A DNA stretch of 37,726 bases from an uncultured Pseudobutyrivibrio sp. (GTDB lineage Bacteria > Bacillota > Clostridia > Lachnospirales > Lachnospiraceae): positions 1-37,726 of the forward strand of contig CAMJBT010000028.1 in the NCBI GenBank assembly GCA_946403965.1, in the 5' to 3' direction. A model generated the notes under the pieces. It made no database searches, was not told the DNA's origin, and saw only the letters and a list, made by a program, of their open reading frames with translations. Positions 1 to 8,123 of the stretch are shown here, one piece after another (within the stretch, counting starts at the first letter, position 1; each line of letters starts with the position of its first letter). The translations under genes and the position numbers were made by a program.

Positions 1-49
1 CACCTAGCGCACATAACTGTACTAAGTGGACTATAAAATTGAAGTATAG

Positions 50-325
50 TTAATAGCAGTTTAACTGATTAATTTTTCCATATGTATTTTTATTGTTACC
101 AGCAAATTCCTGAGTGTCATTTGTGGTGTAAACATAAACTGTATCGCCATAAACCATAACACCAGGATCTGCGCCATAGCTTTGAGTCACAATAGGGTTG
201 TTTTCATTATCACCCTTTACATAGCTCCCATTAATAACCGATGCTGCGTTTACATCAACACTAACACTAAACAACATAACTCCAGTCAATGCAAAGCCAA
301 ACATTTTCTTTATAAATTTATTCAT
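50..325 (-). pseudogene. Truncated secreted GH43-family glycosidase, N-terminal remnant
   Basis: The 91-residue product starts at the ATG at 325, which has a GAGG ribosome site 8 nt upstream. An in-frame start further upstream lacks such a site. Residues 1-28 are a signal peptide (KK, then a hydrophobic stretch, then VNA-A). The mature part contains SYGADPGVMVYGDTVYVY (residues 49-66), which fits the first blade of GH43 beta-xylosidases/arabinofuranosidases. Asp53 matches the family's general base. GH43 proteins are normally 300-600 residues long. Here the frame stops just after KINQLNCY, where intact relatives continue into the second blade, and none of the three frames in bases 1-49 resumes the fold. 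It is therefore a decayed fragment. It lies just downstream of a terminator and close to the xylanase gene, which suggests a former hemicellulase cluster. The family call rests on motif recall. Confidence 0.6.
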
Positions 326-356
326 GATTTTCCTCACATGCTTTTGTTTTTTAGAG

Positions 357-392
357 AATAAAAGAGTGACAAAAACCGCATTTGCCACTCTC
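357..392 (-). terminator. Intrinsic terminator downstream of the xylanase gene
   Basis: AGAGTGGCAAA (minus strand) pairs with TTTGTCACTCT across a 7-nt loop (stem 364-374/382-392, one G-T pair). On the minus strand it is followed by TTTTATT. It lies about 120 nt past the xylanase stop and only 32 nt before the GH43 remnant's ATG, so the remnant would be read only by read-through. Confidence 0.7.
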
Positions 393-467
393 TAATTACT
401 TCACTTGAGGGATGGAGAATTTTTCCCGTTGACTTACTTCTTAATTCATGCAACAAGAATATGCAGA

Positions 468-495
468 TTTTTGGTTTTCTGAAGAAAATCAAAAA
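468..495 (-). other. A/T-rich hairpin just after the xylanase stop
   Basis: TTTTTGGTTTTC (468-479) and GAAAATCAAAAA (484-495) form a 12-bp stem with one mismatch and a 4-nt loop, 18 nt past the xylanase stop. No T-run follows on the minus strand, so it is more likely a 3' end-stabilising hairpin than a terminator; the stronger terminator is at 357-392. Confidence 0.35.
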
Positions 496-512
496 CCATG
501 ACTTCTATTTAT

Positions 513-2603
513 TTACTGAAGCTTTGCATCGATGCTATTTCCGATGTTGCCGCTTCCCTGGAATCCAATTTCGATTGACTGACCATCAGCGATTGTCTTG
601 TTCCAATCTACTGGTGTAAGCACATAGTAATCACCGTCAGTCTTGACATTCATGTTCCAGCTTGAATCAATTTTCACATTGTTCTTCTTAATCTTAACTG
701 TCCAGCCATTTACAGACTTTCCAGTTTTGTTTTCAAGCTTAAGATTTACATTGTAACCGCTGCCCCAGCTGTTGATTGAATAGCTGAGGTCAAGTCCTTC
801 AGCCTTTGTTTCCTCTGGCTGTGTCTCCTGTGCCTTTGGCTGTGTCTGTGGCTGTTCTACAGGCTTGTTCTCCTGCTTAGGCTGTGCCTGCTCCTGAGAC
901 TTTGCCTGTGTTGCTGAATTGTTTACTGGCTCAAAAATCCATTCCTGATTTGGATTTCCATAGAATGTCCACTGACATACGTTTGTACCATCAGTCTTGC
1001 CGTGGTTGTATACATCGATGTACTTTGTGCCATTTGAAGACTTAGTACCGATTGTGTAAACACCACTGTTCTTTGTGTTCTTTACAATGAACTGCTGAGC
1101 ATCATGTCCATATGCATCATAAATCTGAAGGTTTGCACCATCTTCATCCTTGCCGTTTGCTACATCAAGCATAAAGTTTCCAAGTCCAGACTTAAGTGTG
1201 ATGTATCCATTTCCCTTGTTTTCAACATACCACTTCTGTCCCTTTACTCCTGTACCCTTGCTGATGCATACGTTTGTAGCAGCCTTTGCGCTATCGCCTT
1301 CAACTGTAAGGTATCTCTGAGAGTTTGTGTTCTTGAGATAATACCAACCATTTGAAATGCTAGCTGTAGAATTGTTGTTTACATTCTCATTACTTGGCTG
1401 TGGCTGAGGTTTTGGCTGATTCTGTGACTGTCCACCTGCTGCACCAAATGTCTCAGTATATGCCTGAATAGCTTTGTAGTATGACTGCTTTGGATTGCCT
1501 GGTGTAGAGAAAAGTAATGGCTTAGAGTTCTTGATCCATGTTGTCTGATCTGAAAGACCCCACCATGTTACGCCAGTAATCTTTCCACCATTCTTCTTTG
1601 CTCCGTTAACCTGCTTCATAAGCTGATATGTGTAGTTTGCCATATCAGCATCACCCTTGTTAGAGATATCAAGCTCTGTAATCTGAACTTCGAAACCTGC
1701 TCTAAGGAATGCGTTAAGAGCCTGCATGTAGTAATCCACTGATGGATAGTTTGTTCCAAGGTGTGACTGCATACCTACACCAGCACAAATCTTCTTACCC
1801 TGGTTGATGTAGTTTACAAGTGTAATAACCTTGTCACGCTCAATATATGTATTAAAATCATTGTAGAAAAGCTTTACAGAATCTGTAAGCTTGAAGTATT
1901 CAAGTGTCTGATAAGCAAAAGTAAATGCCTTCTTTACATATGTAGCATTTGTCTTGTTGTTACCATAAACTGCTTCCCATCCTGAATTCTCAGCATGAAG
2001 AACTTCATTACATACATCCCATGCATAAACAACACTGCCGTACTGGCTTGTGTAAACGTGATTCATAACAGTCTTGATATACATTTCAAGACGAGCATCC
2101 ATTGTCTGCTGGTTTACAAATCCGCCGTATCCAGCGTAGTTGTTTCTGAAGAACCAAGATGGAGTCTGTGAGTGCCATACTAATGTATGAGCTCTCATCT
2201 TAAGACCGTTGTTGTAACAGATTTTCATAACCTCATCAACAGTATTAAAGTTGATTTGAGGTACACTAGACTCTCTATAATTGTCTGGGATGTAATAGCC
2301 CATGCTCTTTGCCTGTGAAACAGGAATAAGTCTTGCTGATCCACCAAGTAAAGCATCTGGCTTCATCTCATTTTCTAGAGTAATAGAATTGAAATGTTGC
2401 TTTAAAATAGAAAGCTGTTTTGCATCACGAAGTTGATACAAATTGATACATGTTCCTGAATATCCATAGGTAGCACCATATGTGTTCAGGAGAGTTTCAT
2501 TAGCTGCCTTAGCCTCTAATGTTGATACCGATAAAAGCATTGAAAATGCGCATACCAGTACCAGGAGTTTTGCTAGAAAACTCTTGAAATAATTTCTTTT
2601 CAT
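513..2603 (-). CDS. Secreted GH10 endo-1,4-beta-xylanase with CBM13-like and CBM2-like domains
   Basis: This 696-residue secreted enzyme cleaves internal beta-1,4 bonds of xylan outside the cell. Residues 1-34 are a signal peptide (cleavage near AKA-A). The GH10 barrel spans about 38-385 and contains HTLVWHSQTP (139-148), the acid/base Glu200 in WDVCNEV, and the nucleophile Glu310 in QITELD. A Q/N/P-rich linker (about 391-412) leads to a ricin-type beta-trefoil (CBM13-like, about 417-560, with QKW, QQF and QEW repeats). A second Q/P/E-rich linker (561-602) leads to a C-terminal CBM2-like sandwich (603-696; conserved NGWTV and VDWN tryptophans). The ATG follows an AGGGGG ribosome site. The gene is monocistronic, with a terminator at 357-392 and paired direct repeats upstream at 2696-2735. 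No sortase signal or SLH domain is present, so it is probably released or held on substrate by its binding modules. Confidence 0.95.
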   Translation of the reverse strand: MKRNYFKSFLAKLLVLVCAFSMLLSVSTLEAKAANETLLNTYGATYGYSGTCINLYQLRDAKQLSILKQHFNSITLENEMKPDALLGGSARLIPVSQAKSMGYYIPDNYRESSVPQINFNTVDEVMKICYNNGLKMRAHTLVWHSQTPSWFFRNNYAGYGGFVNQQTMDARLEMYIKTVMNHVYTSQYGSVVYAWDVCNEVLHAENSGWEAVYGNNKTNATYVKKAFTFAYQTLEYFKLTDSVKLFYNDFNTYIERDKVITLVNYINQGKKICAGVGMQSHLGTNYPSVDYYMQALNAFLRAGFEVQITELDISNKGDADMANYTYQLMKQVNGAKKNGGKITGVTWWGLSDQTTWIKNSKPLLFSTPGNPKQSYYKAIQAYTETFGAAGGQSQNQPKPQPQPSNENVNNNSTASISNGWYYLKNTNSQRYLTVEGDSAKAATNVCISKGTGVKGQKWYVENKGNGYITLKSGLGNFMLDVANGKDEDGANLQIYDAYGHDAQQFIVKNTKNSGVYTIGTKSSNGTKYIDVYNHGKTDGTNVCQWTFYGNPNQEWIFEPVNNSATQAKSQEQAQPKQENKPVEQPQTQPKAQETQPEETKAEGLDLSYSINSWGSGYNVNLKLENKTGKSVNGWTVKIKKNNVKIDSSWNMNVKTDGDYYVLTPVDWNKTIADGQSIEIGFQGSGNIGNSIDAKLQ

Positions 2604-2695
2604 TTACAGTATTCCCCCTACTGAATTAGATTTATTTTTCTAACTCCACTCCCTCAAGTAATATTATTGTAACTTATTTAATATATCTGTAATTT

Positions 2696-2735
2696 ATAAT
2701 TCTTGCGCCATATTTATTAATTCTTGCCATATTTG
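2696..2735 (-). promoter_or_regulatory. Two direct repeats upstream of the xylanase gene, candidate activator site
   Basis: On the plus strand AATTCTTGCGCCATATTTA is followed immediately by AATTCTTGCCATATTTG. These are two near-identical units about 20-21 bp apart, roughly two helical turns, so both face the same side of the DNA. They lie 95-130 nt upstream of the xylanase ATG. The downstream promoter has only a TAATAT-like -10 and no good -35, which fits activator dependence. The regulator is unknown. Confidence 0.45.
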
Positions 2736-2742
2736 CACATGT

Positions 2743-2773
2743 AAAAACTCATGGGGTTTTATCCCCCATGAGT
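2743..2773 (-). terminator. Intrinsic terminator after the propeller-sensor remnant
   Basis: ACTCATGGGG (2747-2756) pairs perfectly with CCCCATGAGT (2764-2773) around a 7-nt loop. Read on the minus strand the stem ends in TTTTT. It separates the pseudogene from the xylanase promoter. Confidence 0.8.
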
Positions 2774-2812
2774 CCATTTTTGAACGTCAGGTTCTACGTA
2801 CCTATATTTCTA

Positions 2813-3675
2813 TTAGTTTATTTTTGCTGTCAATTCATCAAGCGCATCCTGCAATTCCTCTTGTTTTACTAGTCTTATTGTCTTGTCATCTTCCAGAACA
2901 TAAATACCACCATAATCCGAAACAAGTGTCTTCCTCATCTCATTGCTAGGCATACCATTTTATCAACATATATGGTGGAAACAGATTCTAGTTCCAAATC
3001 AAATGCCTGGTAGCATTGAGCAATTACTCCTTCAGATATTTTTAAAATAGCTCCGTTTTTTGTGCAGGCGTACACACAACCATCAGCACCAGATATCATT
3101 CGAAGCACACGTTCATCATTTACTCTGGCATCGTTTAAAACCTTAAACTCTTCATCCGCATCCACATAGCAAATACCGTCTGTGGTACCTATGTACATAT
3201 ATCCATCACTACCTTCAGCGAAGCTTCGAATTGAAGATGACAGTAATCCATCGGTATAGGAATAATGCTTAATTTCTTTTCCATCTCCCATTACTACACC
3301 ATCACCATTAGTACCTACCCAGATGCGATTTTTGCTGTCTTCATACAAAACTCGACCACTTGTAAAGCCGTCTTCGCTTTCCATCATCTCGAATTCCGAA
3401 CCATCATAGCGGTATACACCACCATAGGTTCCAACCCACATATAACCACTGTGGTCACTCATCAAATAATTAACATCCAGCGAGTCAAAACCATTAGAAG
3501 AATCATATTTTATGCATGAATATCCTATTCCATCAATCTGACCTGTAGCAGCATAGCCACCACCAACATATTTACTTTCCTCTGCTGCATGCACTATAAA
3601 AAGCCCACCAAGGAAACTCCAAAGTAGGCTTATAAATATAATTGATATTATTGTATGAAAATATTTTTTACTCAC
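2813..3675 (-). pseudogene. Two-component-regulator-type beta-propeller sensor, frameshifted and truncated remnant
   Basis: The GTG at 3675 (GGAGAGG upstream) begins a signal peptide/TM (residues 1-31), followed by repeated propeller blades. Motifs such as GYMWVGTYGGVYRYDG, NRIWVGTNGDGV and GYMYIGTTDGICYVD match the Reg_prop repeats that precede histidine kinases or diguanylate cyclases. The first frame ends at 2935 after 246 residues (DKMVCLAMR). The shifted frame (2953-2813) continues as MPSNEMRKTLVSDYGGIYVL, which is again blade-like, and ends 47 residues on in a helical tail. Full-length members carry about 14 blades plus a signalling domain of more than 300 residues; none remains here. 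A frameshift plus a large internal deletion is the simplest reading. The original output domain cannot be told. Confidence 0.65.
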
Positions 3676-3706
3676 CCCAGAATTACCTCTCCAAAAAGAA
3701 ATGCGA

Positions 3707-3740
3707 AGGTTCCTGTTTCTCCTAAGAAAAACAGGAACCT
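3707..3740 (-). terminator. Hairpin terminator downstream of clpB
   Basis: AGGTTCCTGTTT (3707-3718) pairs perfectly with AAACAGGAACCT (3729-3740). On the minus strand it is followed by a T-rich stretch (TTCGCATTTCTTTTT) rather than an immediate T-run. It sits about 50 nt after the clpB stop. Confidence 0.6.
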
Positions 3741-3787
3741 ATCCTCCCATCAAAGTAACTCTAGCACAAAGATGTTAAAAAATATTG

Positions 3788-6376
3788 TTATTTATTTGAA
3801 GCAAAAAGACTTGTACCGTCTGAATCAATGACTATGATGCTTCCCTCATGTATGTTTCCACCAAGGATGATTTTCGCAGCCATTGTTTCCACATTTTTCT
3901 GGATATATCTTCTAAGAGGACGTGCACCATATACAGGATCATAGCCCTGATCAATGACAAACTGCTTTGCTTCTGGTGTAAGCTCTACAGAAAGCTGCCT
4001 ATCTGCAAGTCGTCCATTAAGCTCTTGCAAAATAAGATCAACAATGCCACCAATATTTGATTTTGTAAGAGGCTTGAACATGATGATTTCATCCAGTCTG
4101 TTCAAGAACTCCGGTCTGAATGAATTTCTAAGTTCATTCATTACAAGATCATTAGTAGCCGCTGTGATTTCACCAGTTGCCTCGTCGATACCCTCAAGAA
4201 GATACTGGGAACCAAGGTTACTTGTCATGATGATGATAGTATTTTTGAAATCCACTGTACGTCCTTGTGAATCAGTAATACGACCATCATCAAGAACCTG
4301 CAAAAGTACATTGAATACATCCGGATGAGCCTTTTCAACCTCATCGAAAAGCACTACTGAATATGGCTTGCGACGAACAGCCTCTGTCAACTGACCACCT
4401 TCATCATATCCCACATATCCTGGAGGTGCTCCAATAAGTCTGCTGACGCTGAATTTTTCCATGTACTCAGACATATCAAGTCTGACCATAGCATTTTCAT
4501 CATCGAAAAGTGCCTGTGCCAATGTCTTTGCCAATTCTGTCTTTCCTACACCAGTGGGTCCAAGGAATAGGAATGAACCTATTGGCTTGCTAGGATCTTT
4601 GATTCCAGCCTTTGAACGAATGATGGCTTCGGACACAAGCTTGACGGCATCATCCTGTCCCATAACCCTCTTGTGTAACTCCTCATCAAGATGAAGAGTC
4701 TTGCTTCGTTCAGTTTCATTAAGCTTTGCAACTGGAATGCCTGTCCATCTGGAAATAATTCTGGCTATTTCGTCTTCTGAAACATTTTCATGAACCAAAT
4801 TAGCATCGCGTGCCTTTAGTCTTTCCTCTGCCTCTGCAAGCTTTGCCTCAAGCTCTGGCAACTTGCCATACTGAAGCTTTGCTGCTTCTTCCAAATCATA
4901 TTTTTGCTGTGCAATCTTTATCTGACCTTGAACCTCGTCCAGTTCCTCCTTTACCTTTGCAACATCCTCCACCAGCTTCTTTTCATTATCCCAAGCAGCT
5001 TTTTTTGTGTTGTAATCATCTCTTAATTCTGATAGCTCCTTTTGAAGGTCAGCAAGTCTGTCCTGTGAAAGCTTGTCTGTTTCCTTCTTCAGGGCTGCCT
5101 CTTCAATTTCTAGCTGCATAACTCTTCGATTCATTTCATCAAGCTCCGCTGGCATAGAATCAAGCTCTGTTTTGATAAGAGCACAAGCCTCATCCACAAG
5201 ATCGATTGCTTTATCAGGAAGGAATCGATCTGAAATATATCTATTTGAAAGAGTAGCTGCACTTACAAGAGCACCATCCGTAATCTTTACACCGTGGAAC
5301 ACTTCGTATCGTTCCTTTAGGCCACGGAGAATAGAGATTGTGTCTTCAACAGTTGGCTCATCCACCATTACTGGCTGGAAACGACGCTCCAAAGCAGCAT
5401 CCTTTTCGATGTATTCTCTGTATTCATCCAATGTGGTAGCACCGATACAATGAAGCTCACCACGTGCAAGCATTGGCTTTAGCATATTGCCTGCATCTAG
5501 TCCTCCATTGCCATTTTTACCAGCTCCTATAATTGTATGAAGCTCATCAATGAACAGTATAATTTCACCGTCAGAATTCTTTATTTCATCAAGGACGGCC
5601 TTTAATCTTTCCTCGAATTCACCTTGATATTTGGCGCCTGCAATCATTGAGCCAATTTCAAGTGAAAATACCTTTTTATTTTTAAGTGCATCAGGCACAT
5701 CTCCTCTGACAATACGCTGTGCCAAGCCTTCTACAACTGCAGTTTTACCAACACCAGGTTCACCTATAAGCACTGGATTGTTCTTTGTCTTTCTACTAAG
5801 AATACGAATTACATTTCTGATTTCCTCATCGCGTCCAATTACAGGATCAAGCTTGTTTTCTCTAGCTCGCTCAACCAAATCGTATCCATATTTTTCCAAT
5901 GTATCATATGTAGCTTCTGGATTATCCGTATTTACGGTTTGATTTCCTCTGACCGTAGCAAGCACTGCCAGGAAGGAATCTCTATTAATACCAAACTGCT
6001 TGAAAATGTTCTTAATAGGAGTGCTTGGTTTCTTTATCATTGCAAGCATCAAGTGCTCAACAGACACATAGCTGTCTCGCATAGCCTTAGCTTCATCCTC
6101 AGCATATGTAAGTACATAATTCAAATGCTGACCAACCCTAAGCTCTCCTCCCTGCACCTTCACTCTGGCACTAAGAGCAGCATCTATCGCATTTATGAAT
6201 TGATTAGTGTCGATGTTCATCTTGCTAATCAATGATGGAATCAAGCCATTCTCCTGACGCATTAAAGCCATAAGCAAATGCTCCTGCTCCAGCTCCTGGT
6301 TACCATATTCCATTGCTATTTTTTCACAGCCATTTATGGCTTCTATTGATTTCTGTGTAAACTTCTGAATATTCAT
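3788..6376 (-). CDS. clpB: ATP-dependent chaperone (disaggregase) ClpB
   Basis: The 862-residue product is a Hsp100 hexameric disaggregase, which threads aggregated proteins through its pore with DnaK/DnaJ/GrpE. It has the N-terminal Clp repeats (1-150), a first AAA+ domain with Walker A GEPGVGKT (205-212) and [12 protein letters not shown], a long coiled-coil middle domain (about 400-530) that separates ClpB from ClpA/ClpC/ClpE, a second AAA+ domain with GPTGVGKT and the pore loop GYVGYDEGG, and the C-terminal D2-small domain. No ClpP-binding loop was noted. The start chosen is the ATG at 6376 ([10 protein letters not shown]) because it has AGGAG directly upstream; the in-frame ATG 30 nt earlier has none. 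Heat-shock control by HrcA is indicated by the CIRCE element at 6477-6503. Confidence 0.97.
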   Translation of the reverse strand: MNIQKFTQKSIEAINGCEKIAMEYGNQELEQEHLLMALMRQENGLIPSLISKMNIDTNQFINAIDAALSARVKVQGGELRVGQHLNYVLTYAEDEAKAMRDSYVSVEHLMLAMIKKPSTPIKNIFKQFGINRDSFLAVLATVRGNQTVNTDNPEATYDTLEKYGYDLVERARENKLDPVIGRDEEIRNVIRILSRKTKNNPVLIGEPGVGKTAVVEGLAQRIVRGDVPDALKNKKVFSLEIGSMIAGAKYQGEFEERLKAVLDEIKNSDGEIILFIDELHTIIGAGKNGNGGLDAGNMLKPMLARGELHCIGATTLDEYREYIEKDAALERRFQPVMVDEPTVEDTISILRGLKERYEVFHGVKITDGALVSAATLSNRYISDRFLPDKAIDLVDEACALIKTELDSMPAELDEMNRRVMQLEIEEAALKKETDKLSQDRLADLQKELSELRDDYNTKKAAWDNEKKLVEDVAKVKEELDEVQGQIKIAQQKYDLEEAAKLQYGKLPELEAKLAEAEERLKARDANLVHENVSEDEIARIISRWTGIPVAKLNETERSKTLHLDEELHKRVMGQDDAVKLVSEAIIRSKAGIKDPSKPIGSFLFLGPTGVGKTELAKTLAQALFDDENAMVRLDMSEYMEKFSVSRLIGAPPGYVGYDEGGQLTEAVRRKPYSVVLFDEVEKAHPDVFNVLLQVLDDGRITDSQGRTVDFKNTIIIMTSNLGSQYLLEGIDEATGEITAATNDLVMNELRNSFRPEFLNRLDEIIMFKPLTKSNIGGIVDLILQELNGRLADRQLSVELTPEAKQFVIDQGYDPVYGARPLRRYIQKNVETMAAKIILGGNIHEGSIIVIDSDGTSLFASNK

Positions 6377-6461
6377 AAAAACTCCTTTCTCCCTCGCCCA
6401 TTTCATTGAAATAGGCTATCACATCATGTGATGTATAAGGCTTTTCACTTAACTTAATTAT

Positions 6462-6490
6462 GTTATAAAACAAAAATTAGCACTCGTCAA
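6462..6490 (-). promoter_or_regulatory. Sigma-A promoter of clpB
   Basis: On the minus strand the -35 TTGACG (6485-6490) and the -10 TATAAC (6462-6467) are separated by exactly 17 nt. The -35 lies inside the CIRCE operator, so repressor binding would block RNA polymerase directly. The predicted leader is about 80 nt. Confidence 0.8.
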
Positions 6491-6503
6491 CCGAGAGTGC
6501 TAA
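6477..6503 (-). promoter_or_regulatory. CIRCE operator (HrcA binding site)
   Basis: TTAGCACTC, then 9 nt, then GAGTGCTAA: a perfect 9-9-9 inverted repeat identical to the CIRCE consensus. It overlaps the clpB -35 box. HrcA, encoded elsewhere, would repress clpB until heat shock. Confidence 0.96.
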
Positions 6504-6544
6504 TAATTTATAATTATTTTATATTTTTGCTAACTGTAGTCACT

Positions 6545-6599
6545 AACCCCACCTATTTGGTGAAGATATTTCTTTTGGTTTCACCATTTTGGTGGGGTT
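6545..6599. repeat. Long nested palindrome at the edge of the tandem array
   Basis: Outer arms AACCCCACC (6545-6553) and GGTGGGGTT (6591-6599) are perfect complements. Inside them GGTGAA (6559-6564) pairs with TTCACC (6580-6585). A pyrimidine-rich CTTCTTTT follows on the plus strand. The C4/G4 arms resemble those of the adjacent tandem units, so this may be a diverged outer member. Confidence 0.6.
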
Positions 6600-6683
6600 C
6601 TTCTTTTCATCCACACCATTTTGGTAAAGAGTTAATTCTGATTTGGACTTTTTGTGGGTAAGGCTGGCTTGGCGCCGGCTGAT

Positions 6684-7217
6684 CACTACCCCTTTTTTCT
6701 GTTTTCTGCTTCCTGTGGGGTAACTGTTCGCTTGCTCACTACCTCCTTTTTCCTGTTTTCTGCTTCCTGTGGGGTAACTGTGCGCTAGTCACTACCCCCT
6801 TTTTTCTGTTCACTGCTTCCTGTGGGGTAGTTGTTCGCTAGTCACTACCACCTTTTTCCTGTTTACTGCTTTCTGCGGGGTAGCTGTTCGCTTGTCACTA
6901 CCCCTTTTTTTCTGTTTTCCGCTTCCTGTGGGGTAGTTGTTTGCTAGCCGCTACCCCCTTTTTCCTGTTTCCTGCTTCCTGTGGGGTAGCTGTTCGCTAG
7001 TCGCTACCCCCTTTTTCCTGTTTCCCGCTTCCTGTGGGGTAGTTCCTTGCTTGTTCACTACCCCCTTTTTCCCTGTTTTCCGCTTCCTGTGGGGTAGTTG
7101 TTCGCTAGTCACTACCACCTTTTTCCTGTTTCCTGCTTCCTGTGGGGTAGCTGTTCGCTTACTCACTACCCCCTTTTTTCTGTTTTCTGCTTCCTGTGGG
7201 GTAGTTGAAAGAATGAG
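6684..7217. repeat. Tandem array of ten 53-54 bp units, each a terminator-like hairpin on the plus strand
   Basis: Units start at 6684, 6737, 6790, 6843, 6896, 6949, 7002, 7056, 7110 and 7164, and a broken eleventh starts at 7218. Each begins CACTACCCCC, runs through a T-tract and CTGCTTCCTGT, and ends GGGGTAG plus a 12-14 nt linker. GGGGTAGT of one unit pairs with ACTACCCC of the next across a loop of about 12 nt and is followed by CTTTTTT, so the plus strand reads as serial Rho-independent terminators. The first seven periods are 53-54 bp, mostly 53, so no reading frame persists. Together with the palindrome at 6545 it fills the gene-free stretch 6504-7236. It lies between clpB and the 3' end of the lipoprotein cassette, where it could stop plus-strand transcripts running antisense into that cassette. 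Confidence 0.9.
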
Positions 7218-7236
7218 CACTACAAAATGGGATTTA

Positions 7237-8001
7237 TTATTTTATAAATAACCTATACCCTTTTGGGTAATACACGCCTTCTATTTTTTCTCCTTCATCT
7301 ACCGATACAATTAAACCTTGACTGCTTATACATACATCAGCAATATCAGCCTTTTTGTAGCCACTGTTCTCCAAAAGTTTAGATATATTAGTATCATTCT
7401 TTGAATATATGTATGACATTAATTGAATCCAACTATTATTATATAACCCATACACGTAGAACTCATTAACTGAAAATGTAGATGTACCTCGGGTATAATA
7501 GGCAACAAGTATTTCGTCACTACCATCTTCATTTATATCTGAAATCTGAATGTATTCTACTTCCAGACCTGAATTTTCAATTTCATTTTTTACAGAGAAT
7601 ATTTCTTTGTTTTCTAATGAAAAGGAATATTCCACATAGCCATCTTTACTATCATTGCGAATTATATATAACCGTTCTGCTAAGTTAGATTCATTATATC
7701 CCTCTACAAAAGATTCTATATCAACATCTTTATCATTTTTATAATTAAAAAATGCAGAAAATTTATCATCTGTTGCTAGAATATCATCACTTTCCTCTTT
7801 TTTTATTAGAACAGGTTTGTATACATACTTTGTTTCTACAGATTCATGACTATCTTTCTTAACACAAGAATCGTTCATGTCCTGCACTTCAATCCTTGCT
7901 TCTTCCGGCTTCTCATTAATAGTATTTTTATTCTCAAATGAAAATGAACATCCACCAAATAGCATGCACATTATCAGGACTAAGTGTATCTTTTTTTTCA
8001 T
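7237..8001 (-). CDS. Putative lipoprotein with VCBS/FG-GAP-like segment
   Basis: The 254-residue product has a lipoprotein signal peptide (MKKKIHLVLIMCMLFGGC, lipobox Cys18), so it should be anchored on the outer face of the membrane. The first 80 mature residues are charged and low in complexity. The C-terminal part contains ISDINEDGSDEILVAYY (near 152-168), a D-x-D/N-x-D-G-x-D-E-I/L pattern like the calcium-binding loop of VCBS/FG-GAP blades. Its ribosome site is AAAGGAA. It sits 122 nt after the preceding lipoprotein gene of the LXG cassette, so co-transcription is possible. That gap holds a half-unit of the tandem repeat. The function is unknown. A surface immunity or accessory role next to secreted effectors is only an inference from position. 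Confidence 0.7.
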   Translation of the reverse strand: MKKKIHLVLIMCMLFGGCSFSFENKNTINEKPEEARIEVQDMNDSCVKKDSHESVETKYVYKPVLIKKEESDDILATDDKFSAFFNYKNDKDVDIESFVEGYNESNLAERLYIIRNDSKDGYVEYSFSLENKEIFSVKNEIENSGLEVEYIQISDINEDGSDEILVAYYTRGTSTFSVNEFYVYGLYNNSWIQLMSYIYSKNDTNISKLLENSGYKKADIADVCISSQGLIVSVDEGEKIEGVYYPKGYRLFIK

Positions 8002-8054
8002 TTTATTATTCCTTTACTATCCCCGTATTAGAACCATTAATCATCCTTTCTAGG

Positions 8055-8076
8055 CACTACCACCTTTTTCTGTTTC
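8055..8076. repeat. Stray half-unit of the 53-bp tandem repeat
   Basis: CACTACCACCTTTTTCTGTT and the next bases match the first half of units 4 and 9 of the array (6843 and 7110). The second half has diverged and ends in a small CTGT/ACAG hairpin. It suggests the array once spread, or was copied, across the 254-residue lipoprotein gene. Confidence 0.6.
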
Positions 8077-8123
8077 TTACAGAGAAATGCCTTTTTTGAT
8101 ATTAATCGTATTTACATATTCCA

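Noticed and set aside
4810..5942. Several plus-strand ORFs of about 100 residues opposite clpB
   Set aside because: They are antisense shadows of a highly conserved gene, without ribosome sites.
6684..7217. CRISPR array
   Set aside because: The whole 53-54 bp unit is conserved, with no unique spacers of constant length, and no cas gene is near.
6951..7220. Minus-strand ORF of 89 residues with repeated TPQEAGNRKKG-like units across the tandem array
   Set aside because: It exists only because a few neighbouring units are 54 bp; most periods are 53 bp and break the frame. No ribosome site is present, and the DNA-level hairpin structure explains the conservation better.
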